Shown here: positions 11,413 to 20,859 of the stretch, one piece after another
Layout of the letters: the number at the start of each line of letters is the position of its first letter
How positions within the stretch are numbered: the stretch's first letter is position 1
DNA from: Hyphomonadaceae bacterium
GTDB lineage: Bacteria > Pseudomonadota > Alphaproteobacteria > Caulobacterales > Aquidulcibacteraceae
DNA length: 64,000 nucleotides
Assembly: GCA_022841905.1 (NCBI GenBank)
Contig: JALHQO010000002.1
Span: 62,001-126,000, forward strand
Direction of reading: 5' to 3'
The notes under the pieces: model-generated
Told to the model about the DNA's origin: nothing
What the model saw: the letters and a program-made list of their open reading frames with translations, nothing else
Database searches by the model: none
Program-made: the position numbers and the translations under genes

Positions 11413-12084
11413 TCAGCGCTTCACGCAGATCAAGAGCCCGTCGCCGATCGCGGTCATCACGGCATGAACGCGGGCATCGGCTTTGGCCTTATGGGCCAAG
11501 GCACGGAGCGCTGTTGTATCGTCGCTTGTATCAGCGGGATCGGCGACTTTGCCGGACCACAGCACGTTGTCGAACAGCATGACGCCGCCAGACCGTAACA
11601 GCTGCAGCCCGCGCTCGTAATACGCGTCATAGCCGGTCTTATCGGCGTCGATGAAGCCCATGTCGTAGGCGCCGCCCTGCCCCGCTTGGATGCATCGGTC
11701 GAGCGTCTCCGTCGCCGGCGCGAGTTTGAGTTCGATAATGTCATCGACATCGGCGTCGCGCCAATAGGCCCGCGCCTTCGTGGTCCACTCCTCGGAGATA
11801 TCGCAGGCGAGAATGTGTGCGCCGATCGGGTGCATGTCTTTCAGCGTGAGCGCGGTGGCCAGCGTTGAATAACCGGTGAAGACGCCAACTTCGAACGTGC
11901 GCTTGGCGCGGATGATGCGCGCAAGCGTCTGCATGAAGGCGCCCTGCTCAGCGCTGATCTGCATGCCGGCCGACGGCCTAGCCTGGGTCTCGACGCGGCA
12001 GCGCGCCAGTGCGGGATGCTCCGGCGGATTGACATCCGCCAGATAGCGAACGATGTCAGGCGTGAGGCCGAGAGATGAGGACAT
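11413..12084 (-). CDS. Class I SAM-dependent O-methyltransferase (CCoAOMT-like)
   Basis: 223-residue methyltransferase of the caffeoyl-CoA O-methyltransferase-like family (Methyltransf_3). The SAM-binding motif is FEVGVFTGYSTLATALTL (about residues 64-82). The acidic residue ending strand 2 is in HILACDISEEW, and the metal/active-site motif is MGFIDADKTGYDAYYE (about 140-155), followed by GGVMLFDNVLWSGKV. It lies 11 bp downstream of metK on the same strand, where many relatives have the tRNA methyltransferase trmB. Placement after the SAM synthetase gene is suggestive but the substrate is unknown. Confidence 0.9.
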   Translation of the reverse strand: MSSSLGLTPDIVRYLADVNPPEHPALARCRVETQARPSAGMQISAEQGAFMQTLARIIRAKRTFEVGVFTGYSTLATALTLKDMHPIGAHILACDISEEWTTKARAYWRDADVDDIIELKLAPATETLDRCIQAGQGGAYDMGFIDADKTGYDAYYERGLQLLRSGGVMLFDNVLWSGKVADPADTSDDTTALRALAHKAKADARVHAVMTAIGDGLLICVKR

Positions 12085-12095
12085 GCACGGCCAAC

Positions 12096-13316
12096 TTATG
12101 CGAGGCGGCGCAGTTCCTCCACCAGATCGGTGCGCTCCCAGCTAAAGCCGCCCTGATTGTCGGGCTGACGGCCGAAGTGGCCGTAGGCGGCGGTGCGCGC
12201 ATAGATCGGGTTGTTGAGCTTCAAATGCGTGCGAATGGCGCGCGGCGTGCAGCCGTCCATCAGCTCCGGCAGCTTCGCTTCCAGGATCGCCGGATCGATG
12301 GTGTCGGCGCCATGGAGATCGACATAGAAGCTCGTCGGCGACGCAACGCCGATGGCGTAGCTGATCTGGATCGTGCAGCGCTCGGCAAGACCCGCGGCGA
12401 CGACGTTTTTCGCCAGATAGCGGCATGCGTAAGCGGCCGAGCGGTCAACCTTGGTCGGGTCCTTGCCGGAGAAGGCGCCACCGCCGTGCGGGCTGGCGCC
12501 ACCATAGGTGTCGACGATGATCTTGCGACCAGTCAGGCCGGTATCGCCATCGGGGCCGCCGATCTCGAACTTGCCGGTCGGATTGATGTGCCACTTGGTT
12601 TTCTTGGTGATCAAACCTGCTGGGAAAACCGATTCCGCGTGCGGCCGCACCAATTCGGCAAAGCGCTTTTGTGAGTAGGACGACTCGCCCAGCTTCTTCG
12701 TGTGCTGATGGCTGACGACGATGGCGACAACTTCAACCGGCTTGCCATTCTCGTAGCGCAGCGTGACTTGGCTTTTCGCATCCGGCTCGAGTTCGGGGCG
12801 CTCACCTGAGTGACGCACTTCGGCTAAGCGCTTCAGAATGTTGTGCGAGTATTGCAGCGTCGCCGGCATCAGCTCCGGCGTTTCCTGGCAGGCGTAGCCA
12901 AACATAATGCCTTGATCGCCGGCGCCTTCGTCCTTGGAGCCTTTGGCGTCGACGCCTTGAGCGATATGCGCCGACTGGCCGTGCAGATAGCAAGCGTACT
13001 TGGCCTTCTCCCAGTGGAAGCCTTTTTGGGCGTAACCGATGTCCTTCACCGCTTCGCGCACCTTCGGCTGCAGCGAAGCGATGATGTCTTTGGTGAAGGC
13101 CTTGTTCGCGGCCTTATCCTGACCCGGCTTTCCGGCGCGGACTTCACCGGCCAGGATAATGCGGTTGGTCGTCACCATGGTTTCGCAGGCGACGCGGGCT
13201 TCGGGATCGGCGGCGATGAAGGCGTCTACGACTGTATCGGAGATGCGGTCGGCCACCTTGTCAGGGTGCCCTTCGGACACGCTCTCGCTGGTGAATACGT
13301 AAGAGCTTCTCGCCAC
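12096..13316 (-). CDS. metK: S-adenosylmethionine synthetase
   Basis: Makes S-adenosylmethionine from methionine and ATP in the cytoplasm. 406 residues, normal length. It has the family start [20 protein letters not shown] with the ATP-binding His, the DQGIMFGYA hexapeptide region (about residue 135), GKPTKVDR-like ATP-loop residues ([17 protein letters not shown], about 265-280) and the C-terminal YGHFGR. The start codon is GTG at 13316, directly in front of the conserved N-terminus. It is last but one in the lnt-XRE-metK group. I looked for a SAM-type riboswitch in the 80-bp leader and could not support one. Confidence 0.97.
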   Translation of the reverse strand: MARSSYVFTSESVSEGHPDKVADRISDTVVDAFIAADPEARVACETMVTTNRIILAGEVRAGKPGQDKAANKAFTKDIIASLQPKVREAVKDIGYAQKGFHWEKAKYACYLHGQSAHIAQGVDAKGSKDEGAGDQGIMFGYACQETPELMPATLQYSHNILKRLAEVRHSGERPELEPDAKSQVTLRYENGKPVEVVAIVVSHQHTKKLGESSYSQKRFAELVRPHAESVFPAGLITKKTKWHINPTGKFEIGGPDGDTGLTGRKIIVDTYGGASPHGGGAFSGKDPTKVDRSAAYACRYLAKNVVAAGLAERCTIQISYAIGVASPTSFYVDLHGADTIDPAILEAKLPELMDGCTPRAIRTHLKLNNPIYARTAAYGHFGRQPDNQGGFSWERTDLVEELRRLA

Positions 13317-13396
13317 GCGGTTTCTCCGGCCCTCAGAATGAAGCGGCCCCTCTTAAGGACATGCGCCAGTTTCCGCAATTCGTGGGCCGGCGGCGG

Positions 13397-13813
13397 CTAG
13401 CCGCGCTTCCCTTCCGGGGCGTCCTCGGTCAAAGCGCGCACCAATTCGACGACCTGACGGCGCACTTTGCGGCTCTTGATCGATGCAAACAGAGCCAAGA
13501 GCTGAGACCCCTCGGGTGTGGCTAGGGCGTCATCGATGTAGTCACGTCCCGATTCAGCCACGCCGCTCGCCTCGATTCGGCCGCCCAGGCCCTCAAAGAA
13601 CTTGGCGATCGGCATGTCTAAAGAGGTCGAGATGCTGTGGAGTCGGCTGGCGGCGATCCGGTTGACGCCCTTCTCGTATTTCTGAACTTGTTGGAAGGTC
13701 ACACCAAGTAATTCGGCGAGCTTTTCTTGGCTCATGCCGATTTCGAGGCGCCGCGTGCGGACCCTCTGACCGAGTTTCCTGTCTATCGCGTTCGCTGCAC
13801 GCTCGTCGTTCAT
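13397..13813 (-). CDS. XRE-family transcriptional regulator
   Basis: 138-residue helix-turn-helix repressor-like protein. The Cro/C1 HTH covers roughly residues 17-72 (GQRVRTRRLEIGMSQEKLAE, then LGVTFQQVQKYEKGVNRI). The C-terminal part is a conserved alphaproteobacterial extension with RRQVVELVRAL. The start ATG at 13813 overlaps the lnt stop by four bases (ATGA), so translation is probably coupled. The gene sits between lnt and metK, as in many alphaproteobacteria, and may control methionine or SAM genes; that role is inference from position only. Confidence 0.9.
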   Translation of the reverse strand: MNDERAANAIDRKLGQRVRTRRLEIGMSQEKLAELLGVTFQQVQKYEKGVNRIAASRLHSISTSLDMPIAKFFEGLGGRIEASGVAESGRDYIDDALATPEGSQLLALFASIKSRKVRRQVVELVRALTEDAPEGKRG

Positions 13814-15507
13814 AGGTTTGAGTCTCTCACTGCACTTGGCGCGGGTGCAAGTCTGAGAAGTGTAATGACGAATACTAACGCGAGCAGCAACCATATACCC
13901 AATCGGGCGTATGAGGTTTCTTGGAGCGCCGAGGGCAATTGGGCTTCCGTAGCGGCGCCCTCGCTTTCACTTTGGACCGACCTCACGACGCGGCCATGCG
14001 CGTCGATAATGCCGGAAAATCCGCCCGACGCAGCGCGCACAAGCGGCAAGCCTTCCTCGATCGCGCGATAGCGCGCCATGACGAAGTGTTGGTGCGGCCC
14101 AGATCCGTCGCCAAACCACGCATCGTTCGTGACGTTGATGATCCAACCGGGGCGCTCGGCGCCGCGCGGGACCATGCCGGGAAAGATCGCCTCGTAACAA
14201 ATCAGCACGATTGCCGGCGGCGCTTCGGGGACAATCAGTCGCGTCGGCGGCGCGCCCGGCGTGAAGCCCGCGCCGATGCGTTGCAGCGGCGCGATGTTGA
14301 AGCCGCTGATCAAGTTCCAGAACGGGATGTATTCGCCGAACGGCACGAGATGGTGCTTGTCGTAAGTTTGCGCCACGCGCGGCACGCCGCTGACACCATC
14401 GATCACCGCGGCGGAATTGTAGAGCCGCACATTCGTCACCGACGCTTCGCCGCGCATGAAGGCGTCACACTCCGGACCGGGCTCGCAGCGCGTCAGACCC
14501 GTGACAAGCGCGCGATCGCCTAGCCCCGCGCCGAGCGCATCGAGGAACGCTTGGTTATTGAGCTGAAAGAAGTTGAGCGTCGGCACCGCCCCTTCTGGCC
14601 AGATCAGAATCGAGGCGTTGCTCTCCTCGGCGGCGCCGCTGATCTCGAGATAGCGTTGCAGCACACGTGCTTCTTGGCGCGGGTAGCAGGCCGCGCGCTC
14701 AGCATAGGTTTCGTATTCGCACCACTTGTCGCGCTGGCTGAGGCCGGAATCGGCGACGCGTACGATCGGCTGGGCGCCGGGCGCATCGATCGGCGCGCGC
14801 GCGATCCGCTGTGCGCCCCACCCCCACGTCAAACCCAACACCAGCCCTGCCGCGATCAACGGCGCGAAACGCATGCCGGTGCTTGCACGCCGATCGGCAA
14901 TCGCAGCCGACGTGGCGGCGATCACGAGCGTGATGAGCGAGAGGCCATAAATGCCAAAGATGGCGGCGAGCTGCGACACAGGCTCGCCCGGCGTCCAAAC
15001 GTAGCCGGGCAACAGCCAGGGAAAACCGGTCAGAATATTGCCGCGCAGCCATTCGGTGACAAAGATCGCGAGCGCAAACGCGGGAATGCGGCGCAGATCC
15101 GTCGTCCAGACAAGCGCCGCCAAGGCGCAGCCAACGCCCCAGAAAATCGCCAAGCCGCCTGCGAGCGCGAGCGTCGCGGGAACACCCCAAAGCGGCCCGA
15201 ACGATGCGGAGTCGACTAGGAACGCCGACGAAATCCAATAGAGACCGGTGGTGAAGTGGCCGAGCCCGAACCACCAGCCGACGCCGAACGCAGCCGAAAT
15301 TCTGCGTTCCCGCGTTGCAGCCGCATCGAGCAACCAAACAAGCGCGACGATCGCCGCAGCATAGACCAGCACCAGTTGAAACGGCGCGTGCCCAAGCGTC
15401 GCCAGCGCGCCGGCCAGCAGCGCAACGCCGCGGCGTGGCCACGGCTTCAGCGCCGCGAACCAGATGTGAATGCGCGAGTGCTCCGCGCCGGACGCCAGAT
15501 CGTTCAA
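13810..15507 (-). CDS. lnt: Apolipoprotein N-acyltransferase
   Basis: Inner-membrane enzyme that adds the third acyl chain to the N-terminal Cys of lipoproteins. 565 residues. N-terminal membrane helices (about 25-235) are followed by a periplasmic nitrilase-like domain with the catalytic triad: Glu in ILIWPEGAVP (about 305), Lys in YDKHHLVPFGEYIPF (about 385) and Cys in IVLICYEAIFPGM (about 440). The last hydrophobic helix is at the C-terminus. The start is a TTG at 15507 with a GGAG site upstream; no ATG is available near the conserved start. The gene overlaps the XRE gene by four bases. Confidence 0.95.
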   Translation of the reverse strand: MNDLASGAEHSRIHIWFAALKPWPRRGVALLAGALATLGHAPFQLVLVYAAAIVALVWLLDAAATRERRISAAFGVGWWFGLGHFTTGLYWISSAFLVDSASFGPLWGVPATLALAGGLAIFWGVGCALAALVWTTDLRRIPAFALAIFVTEWLRGNILTGFPWLLPGYVWTPGEPVSQLAAIFGIYGLSLITLVIAATSAAIADRRASTGMRFAPLIAAGLVLGLTWGWGAQRIARAPIDAPGAQPIVRVADSGLSQRDKWCEYETYAERAACYPRQEARVLQRYLEISGAAEESNASILIWPEGAVPTLNFFQLNNQAFLDALGAGLGDRALVTGLTRCEPGPECDAFMRGEASVTNVRLYNSAAVIDGVSGVPRVAQTYDKHHLVPFGEYIPFWNLISGFNIAPLQRIGAGFTPGAPPTRLIVPEAPPAIVLICYEAIFPGMVPRGAERPGWIINVTNDAWFGDGSGPHQHFVMARYRAIEEGLPLVRAASGGFSGIIDAHGRVVRSVQSESEGAATEAQLPSALQETSYARLGIWLLLALVFVITLLRLAPAPSAVRDSNL

Positions 15508-15568
15508 GATTCGCTCCGCCTCAGCGATGGAGGCGGTATGGAGCGCGCAACGCGGCCCGCGTCAACAG

Positions 15569-16495
15569 TCAGCGGCTGGACGCCTTGAGTTCCACTGGCT
15601 TTGCCGCCTCGGCTGTCGGCTTAAAGCGCACGCGCTTCACCCGCCTTGGATCGGCATCGACAACTTCCAGGTCAAAGCCAGCTGGATGGTGCAAGATTTC
15701 GCCGCGCTGCGGCAGACGGCCCGCCAGCGCCACTGCGAGGCCTGCGGCGGTGTCGAACTCGTCTTCGTGATCTGGCAGAGCGAGGCTAACGCCGAGCTTG
15801 GCTTCAAGCTCGTCGATCGGCGCGCGACCATCAGCCTCAAAAGCGCTGCCGGGGCGCTCGAGCACCATGGTGGACTCAACGTCGTGCTCGTCATCGATGT
15901 CGCCGACAATCTGCTCGACCAGATCTTCCATCGAGACCAGCCCGTCGGTGCCGCCATATTCATCGACGACCAGCGCCAAGTGGATGCGGCTTTGCTGCAT
16001 CTTCAAGAACAGCGTCGCCAGCGTCATCGATTGCGGCACGTAGAGAATGTCACGGCGAATACGCGGCAGGGAGCGGTCGCTGAACTTTGCCAGCGACTCC
16101 CCTTCCGCCGTGGGCGCCAGCAAAGCGAGCACGTCGCGCACGTGAACGAAGCCTTGCGGATCATCGAGCGTCTCGCCGTAAATCGGCAGACGCGAATGTT
16201 GGCTCTCAGAGAATATGCGCGCCGCTTCGCCCAAAGGCGCGGACGCTTCAACGGCGACGATCTCGGCGCGTGCGCGCATCACGTCGGCCACGCGCAGGCG
16301 GTCAAAGCGCGCGGCGCGCAGGATCATGTCCTTATGCGCGCCTTCGATCGATTCGCCGTTTGCTTCGCGCTCGCGCAGCGCTTCTTCGACAGCAGCGGCG
16401 GACCCTGGTTTTCCGCGCGTAAAGATGCGCGTCAGTTTGTGAACCAGGCCCGCCCGCCTTCGCGAGGGTTCGCCGTCGCCTAAAGTCTCAACCAT
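15569..16495 (-). CDS. corC: CorC/HlyC-family protein with CBS pair and CorC_HlyC domain
   Basis: 308-residue cytosolic protein related to the Mg/Co efflux accessory protein CorC (YbeX). After a basic N-terminus (LTRIFTRGKPG), two CBS motifs follow (about residues 65-125 and 135-195; for example RLPIYGETLDDPQGFVHVRD and ALVVDEYGGTDGLVSMEDLV). The C-terminal CorC_HlyC domain (about 215-295) ends in RRVKRVRFKPT. No membrane domain is present, unlike the longer HlyC/CNNM proteins. It sits in the usual phoH-ybeY-corC-lnt order, which links it to envelope and ribosome maintenance. The symbol is by homology and position. Confidence 0.9.
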   Translation of the reverse strand: MVETLGDGEPSRRRAGLVHKLTRIFTRGKPGSAAAVEEALREREANGESIEGAHKDMILRAARFDRLRVADVMRARAEIVAVEASAPLGEAARIFSESQHSRLPIYGETLDDPQGFVHVRDVLALLAPTAEGESLAKFSDRSLPRIRRDILYVPQSMTLATLFLKMQQSRIHLALVVDEYGGTDGLVSMEDLVEQIVGDIDDEHDVESTMVLERPGSAFEADGRAPIDELEAKLGVSLALPDHEDEFDTAAGLAVALAGRLPQRGEILHHPAGFDLEVVDADPRRVKRVRFKPTAEAAKPVELKASSR

Positions 16496-16524
16496 AATTT
16501 GCGCGTCGTACTCCGTGGGCGGCT

Positions 16525-16977
16525 TCAGGCGTAAGGATCTTCGATCCCCAAAGACTGCAGGATCGCGCGCTCGCGCGCCTCCATCTTCTCCGCATCGGCC
16601 GGCTGCTCGTGATCATAACCCAAAAGATGCAAAAAGCCGTGCACCACCAAATGCGCGGCGTGGTGTTCGAACCGTTTACCTTGAAAATTTGCTTGTTCGA
16701 CAATGGTTTCCGCCGCGAGCGCGATGTCGCCCAGGAAGCCGGGTTCCGCCGTTCCGGGCACCGGCGGGAACGATAGCACATTGGTCGGGCCCTGTTTGCC
16801 GCGGAACTGGGTATTGAGCGCGGCCACCGAAACATCGTCGCCCAACAGCAGCGATACGCTGCCGGCGGCGCCCTCCTCCGCCGCAGCGGCGGCCAGCGCG
16901 CGCGTCAGCAAGTCCTCGTGTCCGCGCCACAGTGGCGCGTTCGCCAGCACGTCCACTTCCAGCGTCCGCTCAGCCAC
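16525..16977 (-). CDS. ybeY: Endoribonuclease YbeY
   Basis: Single-strand-specific metallo-endoribonuclease acting in 16S rRNA 3'-end maturation and 70S quality control. About 150 residues. The zinc-binding motif HLVVHGFLHLLGYDH lies near residues 115-130 with its three His ligands intact, and LNTQFRGKQGPTNVLSFP is near 60-75. No ATG is suitable. I take the GTG at 16977, which overlaps the phoH stop by eight bases; GTG codons at 16986 and 16995 are also possible. The close overlap with phoH implies a shared transcript and coupled translation. Confidence 0.92.
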   Translation of the reverse strand: MAERTLEVDVLANAPLWRGHEDLLTRALAAAAAEEGAAGSVSLLLGDDVSVAALNTQFRGKQGPTNVLSFPPVPGTAEPGFLGDIALAAETIVEQANFQGKRFEHHAAHLVVHGFLHLLGYDHEQPADAEKMEARERAILQSLGIEDPYA

Positions 16978-17977
16978 CGCGCGCACCCTCGTCACGGTGA
17001 TAAGCCTCGACGATGTGTGCGACGAGCCTGTGACGGACAATATCCTGCGCGGCGAAGCGGATGACTTCGACGGCCGGCACGTCTTCTAAAATCGAGATCG
17101 CGTGCGCGAGGCCTGACTGATCGCTGCGCAAGAGATCGACTTGCGTCGGGTCGCCGGTGACGACCATGCGCGAGCCTTCGCCCAAGCGCGTCAGCACCAT
17201 CTTCATTTGCAGCACAGTGGCGTTCTGCGCTTCATCGACAATCACGAACGCGTTCGAGAGCGTGCGCCCTCGCATGAAAGCGAGCGGCGCGACTTCGATC
17301 TGGCGGCGCTCACGACGCGCTTTCAGATCGTTTTCGTTCATCTGGCTGCGAAACGCGTCCCAGATCGGCTGCAGATAGGGATCCACCTTCTCCGCGAGAT
17401 CGCCCGGCAGATAGCCAAGTTTTTCGCCCGCCTCGACGGCGGGGCGCGTGACGATGATGCGATCGTACCGCTCTTGCTTCAGCGCCTCGACAGCGGCGGC
17501 GACGGCGAGGAACGTCTTGCCGGTGCCGGCGGGGCCGACGCCGAAAATGAGATCGATGTTTTCGTCGCGCAGCGCTTCGACATAATGGACTTGCCGCGGC
17601 GTGCGCAATGTCAGACCGCCGAGCTGCGGCAGCGTCATCGGCGCCGTGCTTTCGCCCGCGCCTTCGGAAAACGCGATCGCGGCCAGCACTTCGCCTTCGC
17701 GCACTTTGCCTTTACGGCGCGCGTGTTCGGCGAGCGCGTCGATGATGCGCTGCACGCGCTCAAGCTCGGCGGCGGAGCGAGCACGCACGATGACGCGATC
17801 GCCTTGAGCATCGAGCGTCACGCTATAGGCCGGCGCGCCGCGCGGCGCGTTTTGATCGCGGAAAGCTTCTTGGATGTGCGCAAGATGGCGGTGCAGCGGG
17901 CCGAACACGGCTTGCGCAACGCCGGCTTCAGACAACGTGATCGTGCGCGTCTGCTCGCCAGAGGTGGAATTGCTCAC
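16970..17977 (-). CDS. phoH: PhoH-family ATPase (YbeZ-like)
   Basis: Cytosolic P-loop ATPase of the PhoH/YbeZ family, a functional partner of YbeY in RNA metabolism in several bacteria. 335 residues. Walker A is [17 protein letters not shown] near residues 145-160, and Walker B is [13 protein letters not shown] near 240. The N-terminal part has a KH-like stretch ([20 protein letters not shown]). The start is GTG at 17977, overlapping the miaB stop by four bases (GTGA). The gene sits in the conserved miaB-phoH-ybeY-corC-lnt series. Confidence 0.95.
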   Translation of the reverse strand: MSNSTSGEQTRTITLSEAGVAQAVFGPLHRHLAHIQEAFRDQNAPRGAPAYSVTLDAQGDRVIVRARSAAELERVQRIIDALAEHARRKGKVREGEVLAAIAFSEGAGESTAPMTLPQLGGLTLRTPRQVHYVEALRDENIDLIFGVGPAGTGKTFLAVAAAVEALKQERYDRIIVTRPAVEAGEKLGYLPGDLAEKVDPYLQPIWDAFRSQMNENDLKARRERRQIEVAPLAFMRGRTLSNAFVIVDEAQNATVLQMKMVLTRLGEGSRMVVTGDPTQVDLLRSDQSGLAHAISILEDVPAVEVIRFAAQDIVRHRLVAHIVEAYHRDEGARGG

Positions 17978-19320
17978 GCGACCTCCGGCGTCAGCACGAC
18001 GCGCGCGCCCGCCAGCGCATTCTGCGTGCCCGCTAGAATTCTGACGGGAACAATGTCGCCGTCGCGCGCTTGGGTGTCGTCAAAATGCACAGCTTGCAGA
18101 TATGGTGAGCGCCCGTACTTTTGCCCAGGCCTGCGCCCATTGCCGGACACCAGCACCGGCAGGACCGCGCCAACCTGGCTCTCATTGAACGCGCGCTGCT
18201 GCTCGAACAAGAGCTTCTGCAAGCGTTGCAGCCGCTCGTTTTGCACCGCCTCGTCCACGTGCCCCATCATCGCCGCCGCCGGCGTGCCCGGGCGCGGCGA
18301 ATATTTAAACGAGTAAGCGGACGCAAAACCGATATCGCGCACGAGCTGCATCGTATCCTCGAAGTCCTGCTCGCGCTCGCCCGGAAAGCCGACGATGAAA
18401 TCGGTCGACAGCGCGATGTCGGGGCGCACACGGCGCAAGCGGGCAATGATGTCGCGAAAGAATGCGCCGTCGTGCTTGCGGTTCATCGCTTTGAGAATGC
18501 GGTCGGAGCCTGACTGCACCGGCAGATGCAGGAACGGCATCAGCTTCGGCTCATCACCGTGCAAACCGATTAGATCGTCCGTCATCTCGACCGGATGCGA
18601 CGTCATATAACGCAGACGCTCCAGCCCATCGATGCGCGCCAAAGCCCGCACCAAATCCGCGAACGAAGCGTCGCCATGATAGGCGTTGACGTTCTGCCCC
18701 AGCAGCGTGATCTCGCGCACGCCCTGCTCCGCCAGCGACCGCGCTTCAGTCATGACGTCAGCGAGCGGGCGCGAATACTCGGCGCCGCGCGTGTATGGCA
18801 CGACGCAGAACGTGCAGAACTTGTCGCAGCCTTCCTGGATCGACAAAAACGCGGTGACGCCATCAGCCGCACGCGCCGGCAGCGCGTCGAATCTTTCCTG
18901 CGCGGTGAAGTCGGCAGCCAGCCGTTCTCCGGTCTTGCGCGCCGCGCGCGCAATCAGCTCCGGCAGCTTGTGATAGGCTTGCGGGCCGACGACGAGATCA
19001 ACCTCCGGCGCACGGCGGATGATCTCTTCGCCCTCCGCCTGCGCGACGCAGCCGGCAATGGCAATCGTCATGCCCTTCCCTTCACCGGCGCGGCGCTCCT
19101 TGTGCGCGCGCAGGCGGCCGATCTCGGAATAGACCTTCTCGGTCGCCTTCTCGCGGATGTGGCAGGTGTTGAGCACGACGAGGTCGGCGTCATCCGGCTT
19201 ATCGACCGGCGCATAGCCCAGCGGCGCGAGTACGTCGCGCATGCGCTCGCTGTCGTAAACGTTCATCTGGCAACCATAGGTCTCGATGAAGAGACCTTTC
19301 GGCGTGCGGCCTTCGCTCAT
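17974..19320 (-). CDS. miaB: tRNA-2-methylthio-N6-dimethylallyladenosine synthase
   Basis: Radical-SAM methylthiotransferase that adds the 2-methylthio group to i6A37 of tRNA. 448 residues, usual length. The N-terminal UPF0004 domain supplies three Cys ([29 protein letters not shown] and [10 protein letters not shown]). The radical-SAM cluster is CDKFCTFC in [19 protein letters not shown] (about 160). A C-terminal TRAM domain contains [17 protein letters not shown]. The ATG starts immediately after the fur stop with no spacer, and the end overlaps phoH, so fur-miaB-phoH-ybeY read as one operon. Confidence 0.97.
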   Translation of the reverse strand: MSEGRTPKGLFIETYGCQMNVYDSERMRDVLAPLGYAPVDKPDDADLVVLNTCHIREKATEKVYSEIGRLRAHKERRAGEGKGMTIAIAGCVAQAEGEEIIRRAPEVDLVVGPQAYHKLPELIARAARKTGERLAADFTAQERFDALPARAADGVTAFLSIQEGCDKFCTFCVVPYTRGAEYSRPLADVMTEARSLAEQGVREITLLGQNVNAYHGDASFADLVRALARIDGLERLRYMTSHPVEMTDDLIGLHGDEPKLMPFLHLPVQSGSDRILKAMNRKHDGAFFRDIIARLRRVRPDIALSTDFIVGFPGEREQDFEDTMQLVRDIGFASAYSFKYSPRPGTPAAAMMGHVDEAVQNERLQRLQKLLFEQQRAFNESQVGAVLPVLVSGNGRRPGQKYGRSPYLQAVHFDDTQARDGDIVPVRILAGTQNALAGARVVLTPEVA

Positions 19321-19752
19321 CTACTTCTTGGCCGCCTTGGCTTTGTCATCGACGAGTGGCACGCCATAGAGCTCGAGCCGGTGATCGACCAGCTTGTAGC
19401 CGAGCTTGCGCGCGATCTCTTGCTGCAGGCGCTCGATCTCGGGCTCAATGAACTCGATCACCTTGCCGGTTTTCATGTCGATCAGATGATCGTGGTGCTG
19501 GTCGGGAACTTCTTCGTAGCGCGAGCGGCCGTCGCGGAAATCGTGCCGCTCCAGAATGCCGGCGTCCTCGAACAGCCGCACCGTGCGATAGACCGTGGCG
19601 ATCGAGATGCCGGAATCGACGGCGGCGGCGCGGCGGTGCAGTTCTTCGACGTCCGGGTGGTCATGACTGCCCGAGATCACGCGCGCGATCACGCGGCGCT
19701 GCTCGGTCATGCGCATACCTTTATCGACACAGAGTTTTTCGATCCGATCCAT
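19321..19752 (-). CDS. fur: Fur-family transcriptional regulator
   Basis: Ferric-uptake-regulator-type metal-responsive repressor, 143 residues from the ATG at 19752 (MDRIEKLCVDKGMRMTEQRR). The winged-helix domain includes HPDVEELHRRAAAVDSGIS and ATVYRTVRLFEDAGI (about 35-70). The dimerisation/metal part includes DQHHDHLIDMKTGKVIEF (about 85-105) with the typical HHDH. The C-terminus is Lys-rich and has no Cys-x2-Cys pair. In alphaproteobacteria such proteins may act as Fur, Mur or Irr; the position in front of miaB is the one usually annotated fur. Exact metal specificity is not shown by the sequence. Confidence 0.9.
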   Translation of the reverse strand: MDRIEKLCVDKGMRMTEQRRVIARVISGSHDHPDVEELHRRAAAVDSGISIATVYRTVRLFEDAGILERHDFRDGRSRYEEVPDQHHDHLIDMKTGKVIEFIEPEIERLQQEIARKLGYKLVDHRLELYGVPLVDDKAKAAKK

Positions 19753-19800
19753 GGGGGAGCCATACAACTTCGGCTGCATCCGTGTCCACTTGAGAGCGGT

Positions 19801-20253
19801 TCACACTAAGGGGCGCGGCAGGGTGCGGCGCATAACGATCGCATCCACCGAGCCGCCCTCGCCCGCATAATAGGCAGCGCGCCGGCCAGCCTCCTCGTAG
19901 CCAAGCTTGGCATAAAGCGCGCGGCCAGCGGCGTTGTCTTCGGCGACTTCGAGGTGCATGGACGCCGCGCCCCGCACCAAGGCGGCGACCCCGGCCGACG
20001 TTACCAGTGACGCGCCCACGCCGCGGCGGCGCGCTTCGGGGACCACCGCGACAGTCAGCAGTTCGGCATCGCCAGCCGCCGCCCAGGCCAAAGCAAAGCC
20101 CTGAACCTCGCGCTCCGACCGCGACAGAATTGCGAACACGGCGGCGTTTTCCATGAGCTTGGAAATTTCGCCGGCGCTCCAGGGACGATCGAATGCGCGC
20201 GCGTGCAGGCTAGCGAGAAGCTCCGCCTGCTCCGCCGTCGCGGCTTCGATCAC
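19801..20253 (-). CDS. rimI: Ribosomal-protein-alanine N-acetyltransferase RimI-like
   Basis: GNAT-family acetyltransferase of 150 residues. The acetyl-CoA pyrophosphate loop is VVPEARRRGVGASLVTSAG (about residues 75-92), followed by HLEVAEDNAAGRALYAKLGY (about 103-120) and a Tyr-rich AAYYAGEG. The order and size fit RimI, which acetylates the N-terminus of ribosomal protein S18 and is often encoded next to tsaB. The GTG start at 20253 overlaps the nfuA stop by four bases. The tsaB gene that normally sits between nfuA and rimI in relatives is absent here. A different GNAT substrate cannot be excluded. Confidence 0.85.
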   Translation of the reverse strand: MIEAATAEQAELLASLHARAFDRPWSAGEISKLMENAAVFAILSRSEREVQGFALAWAAAGDAELLTVAVVPEARRRGVGASLVTSAGVAALVRGAASMHLEVAEDNAAGRALYAKLGYEEAGRRAAYYAGEGGSVDAIVMRRTLPRPLV

Positions 20254-20828
20254 ACCACCTGCTCCACCGCGTTCACTTCAGGGACGTAGTGGCGGAGCAT
20301 GTTTTCGATGCCCTGCTTCAGCGTCAGGGTGGAGGACGGGCAGCCGGCGCAGGCGCCGCGCATGTTGAGGCGCACGATGCCTTCTTCATGGTCCCAGGAG
20401 TGGAAGGTGATGTCGCCGCCATCGCGCGCCACAGCTGGGCGCACGCGCGCCTCGATGATCTCTTTCAGCTCTTTCACGATCCCCGCCGCATCGCCTTCAT
20501 AGACGATGTCGGCTTCATCGGTTTCATCCGTCGGCGCATTTGCGTCGAGCAAGATAGGCCGGCCAGCGGTGAAGTGATCCATGATCGCGGCCAGCACGTG
20601 CGGCTTCAGGTGCGGCCACTCCAGGCTTTCGCTCTTGGTGATGGTGATGAAGTCACCGCCCAGATAGACGCGCTCAACGCCGTCGATCTCGAACAAGGCT
20701 TGCGCCAATGGCGAAGTGCCGGCGCCCTCCGCGTCGGCATATTCGCGGCTGCCCTGCCCCAGCACGTCGCGGCCAGGCAGGAACTTCAGCGTCCGCGGAT
20801 TGGGGGTGGATTCAGTTTGGATGAACAT
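20250..20828 (-). CDS. nfuA: NifU-like Fe-S cluster scaffold/carrier protein
   Basis: Fe-S cluster carrier of 192 residues with an N-terminal Nfu_N domain (MFIQTESTPNPRTLKFLPGR) and a C-terminal NifU domain. The C-terminal domain has the cluster-binding CxxC in LNMRGACAGCPSSTLTLKQG (about residues 155-175). The ATG at 20828 begins exactly at the conserved start. It lies 31 bp downstream of the Usp gene, and its end overlaps rimI. It supplies clusters to apo-proteins; MiaB, encoded three genes later, is a plausible client. Confidence 0.93.
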   Translation of the reverse strand: MFIQTESTPNPRTLKFLPGRDVLGQGSREYADAEGAGTSPLAQALFEIDGVERVYLGGDFITITKSESLEWPHLKPHVLAAIMDHFTAGRPILLDANAPTDETDEADIVYEGDAAGIVKELKEIIEARVRPAVARDGGDITFHSWDHEEGIVRLNMRGACAGCPSSTLTLKQGIENMLRHYVPEVNAVEQVV

Positions 20829-20859
20829 GGGTCCCAGGTGGCCCTTGGCGCTGGATGGG

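Noticed and set aside
13317-13396. Possible SAM-responsive riboswitch in the metK leader
   Set aside because: Short stems can be drawn, but I could not match conserved SAM-II, SAM/SAH or SAH aptamer sequences, so no call is made. A covariance-model search would decide.
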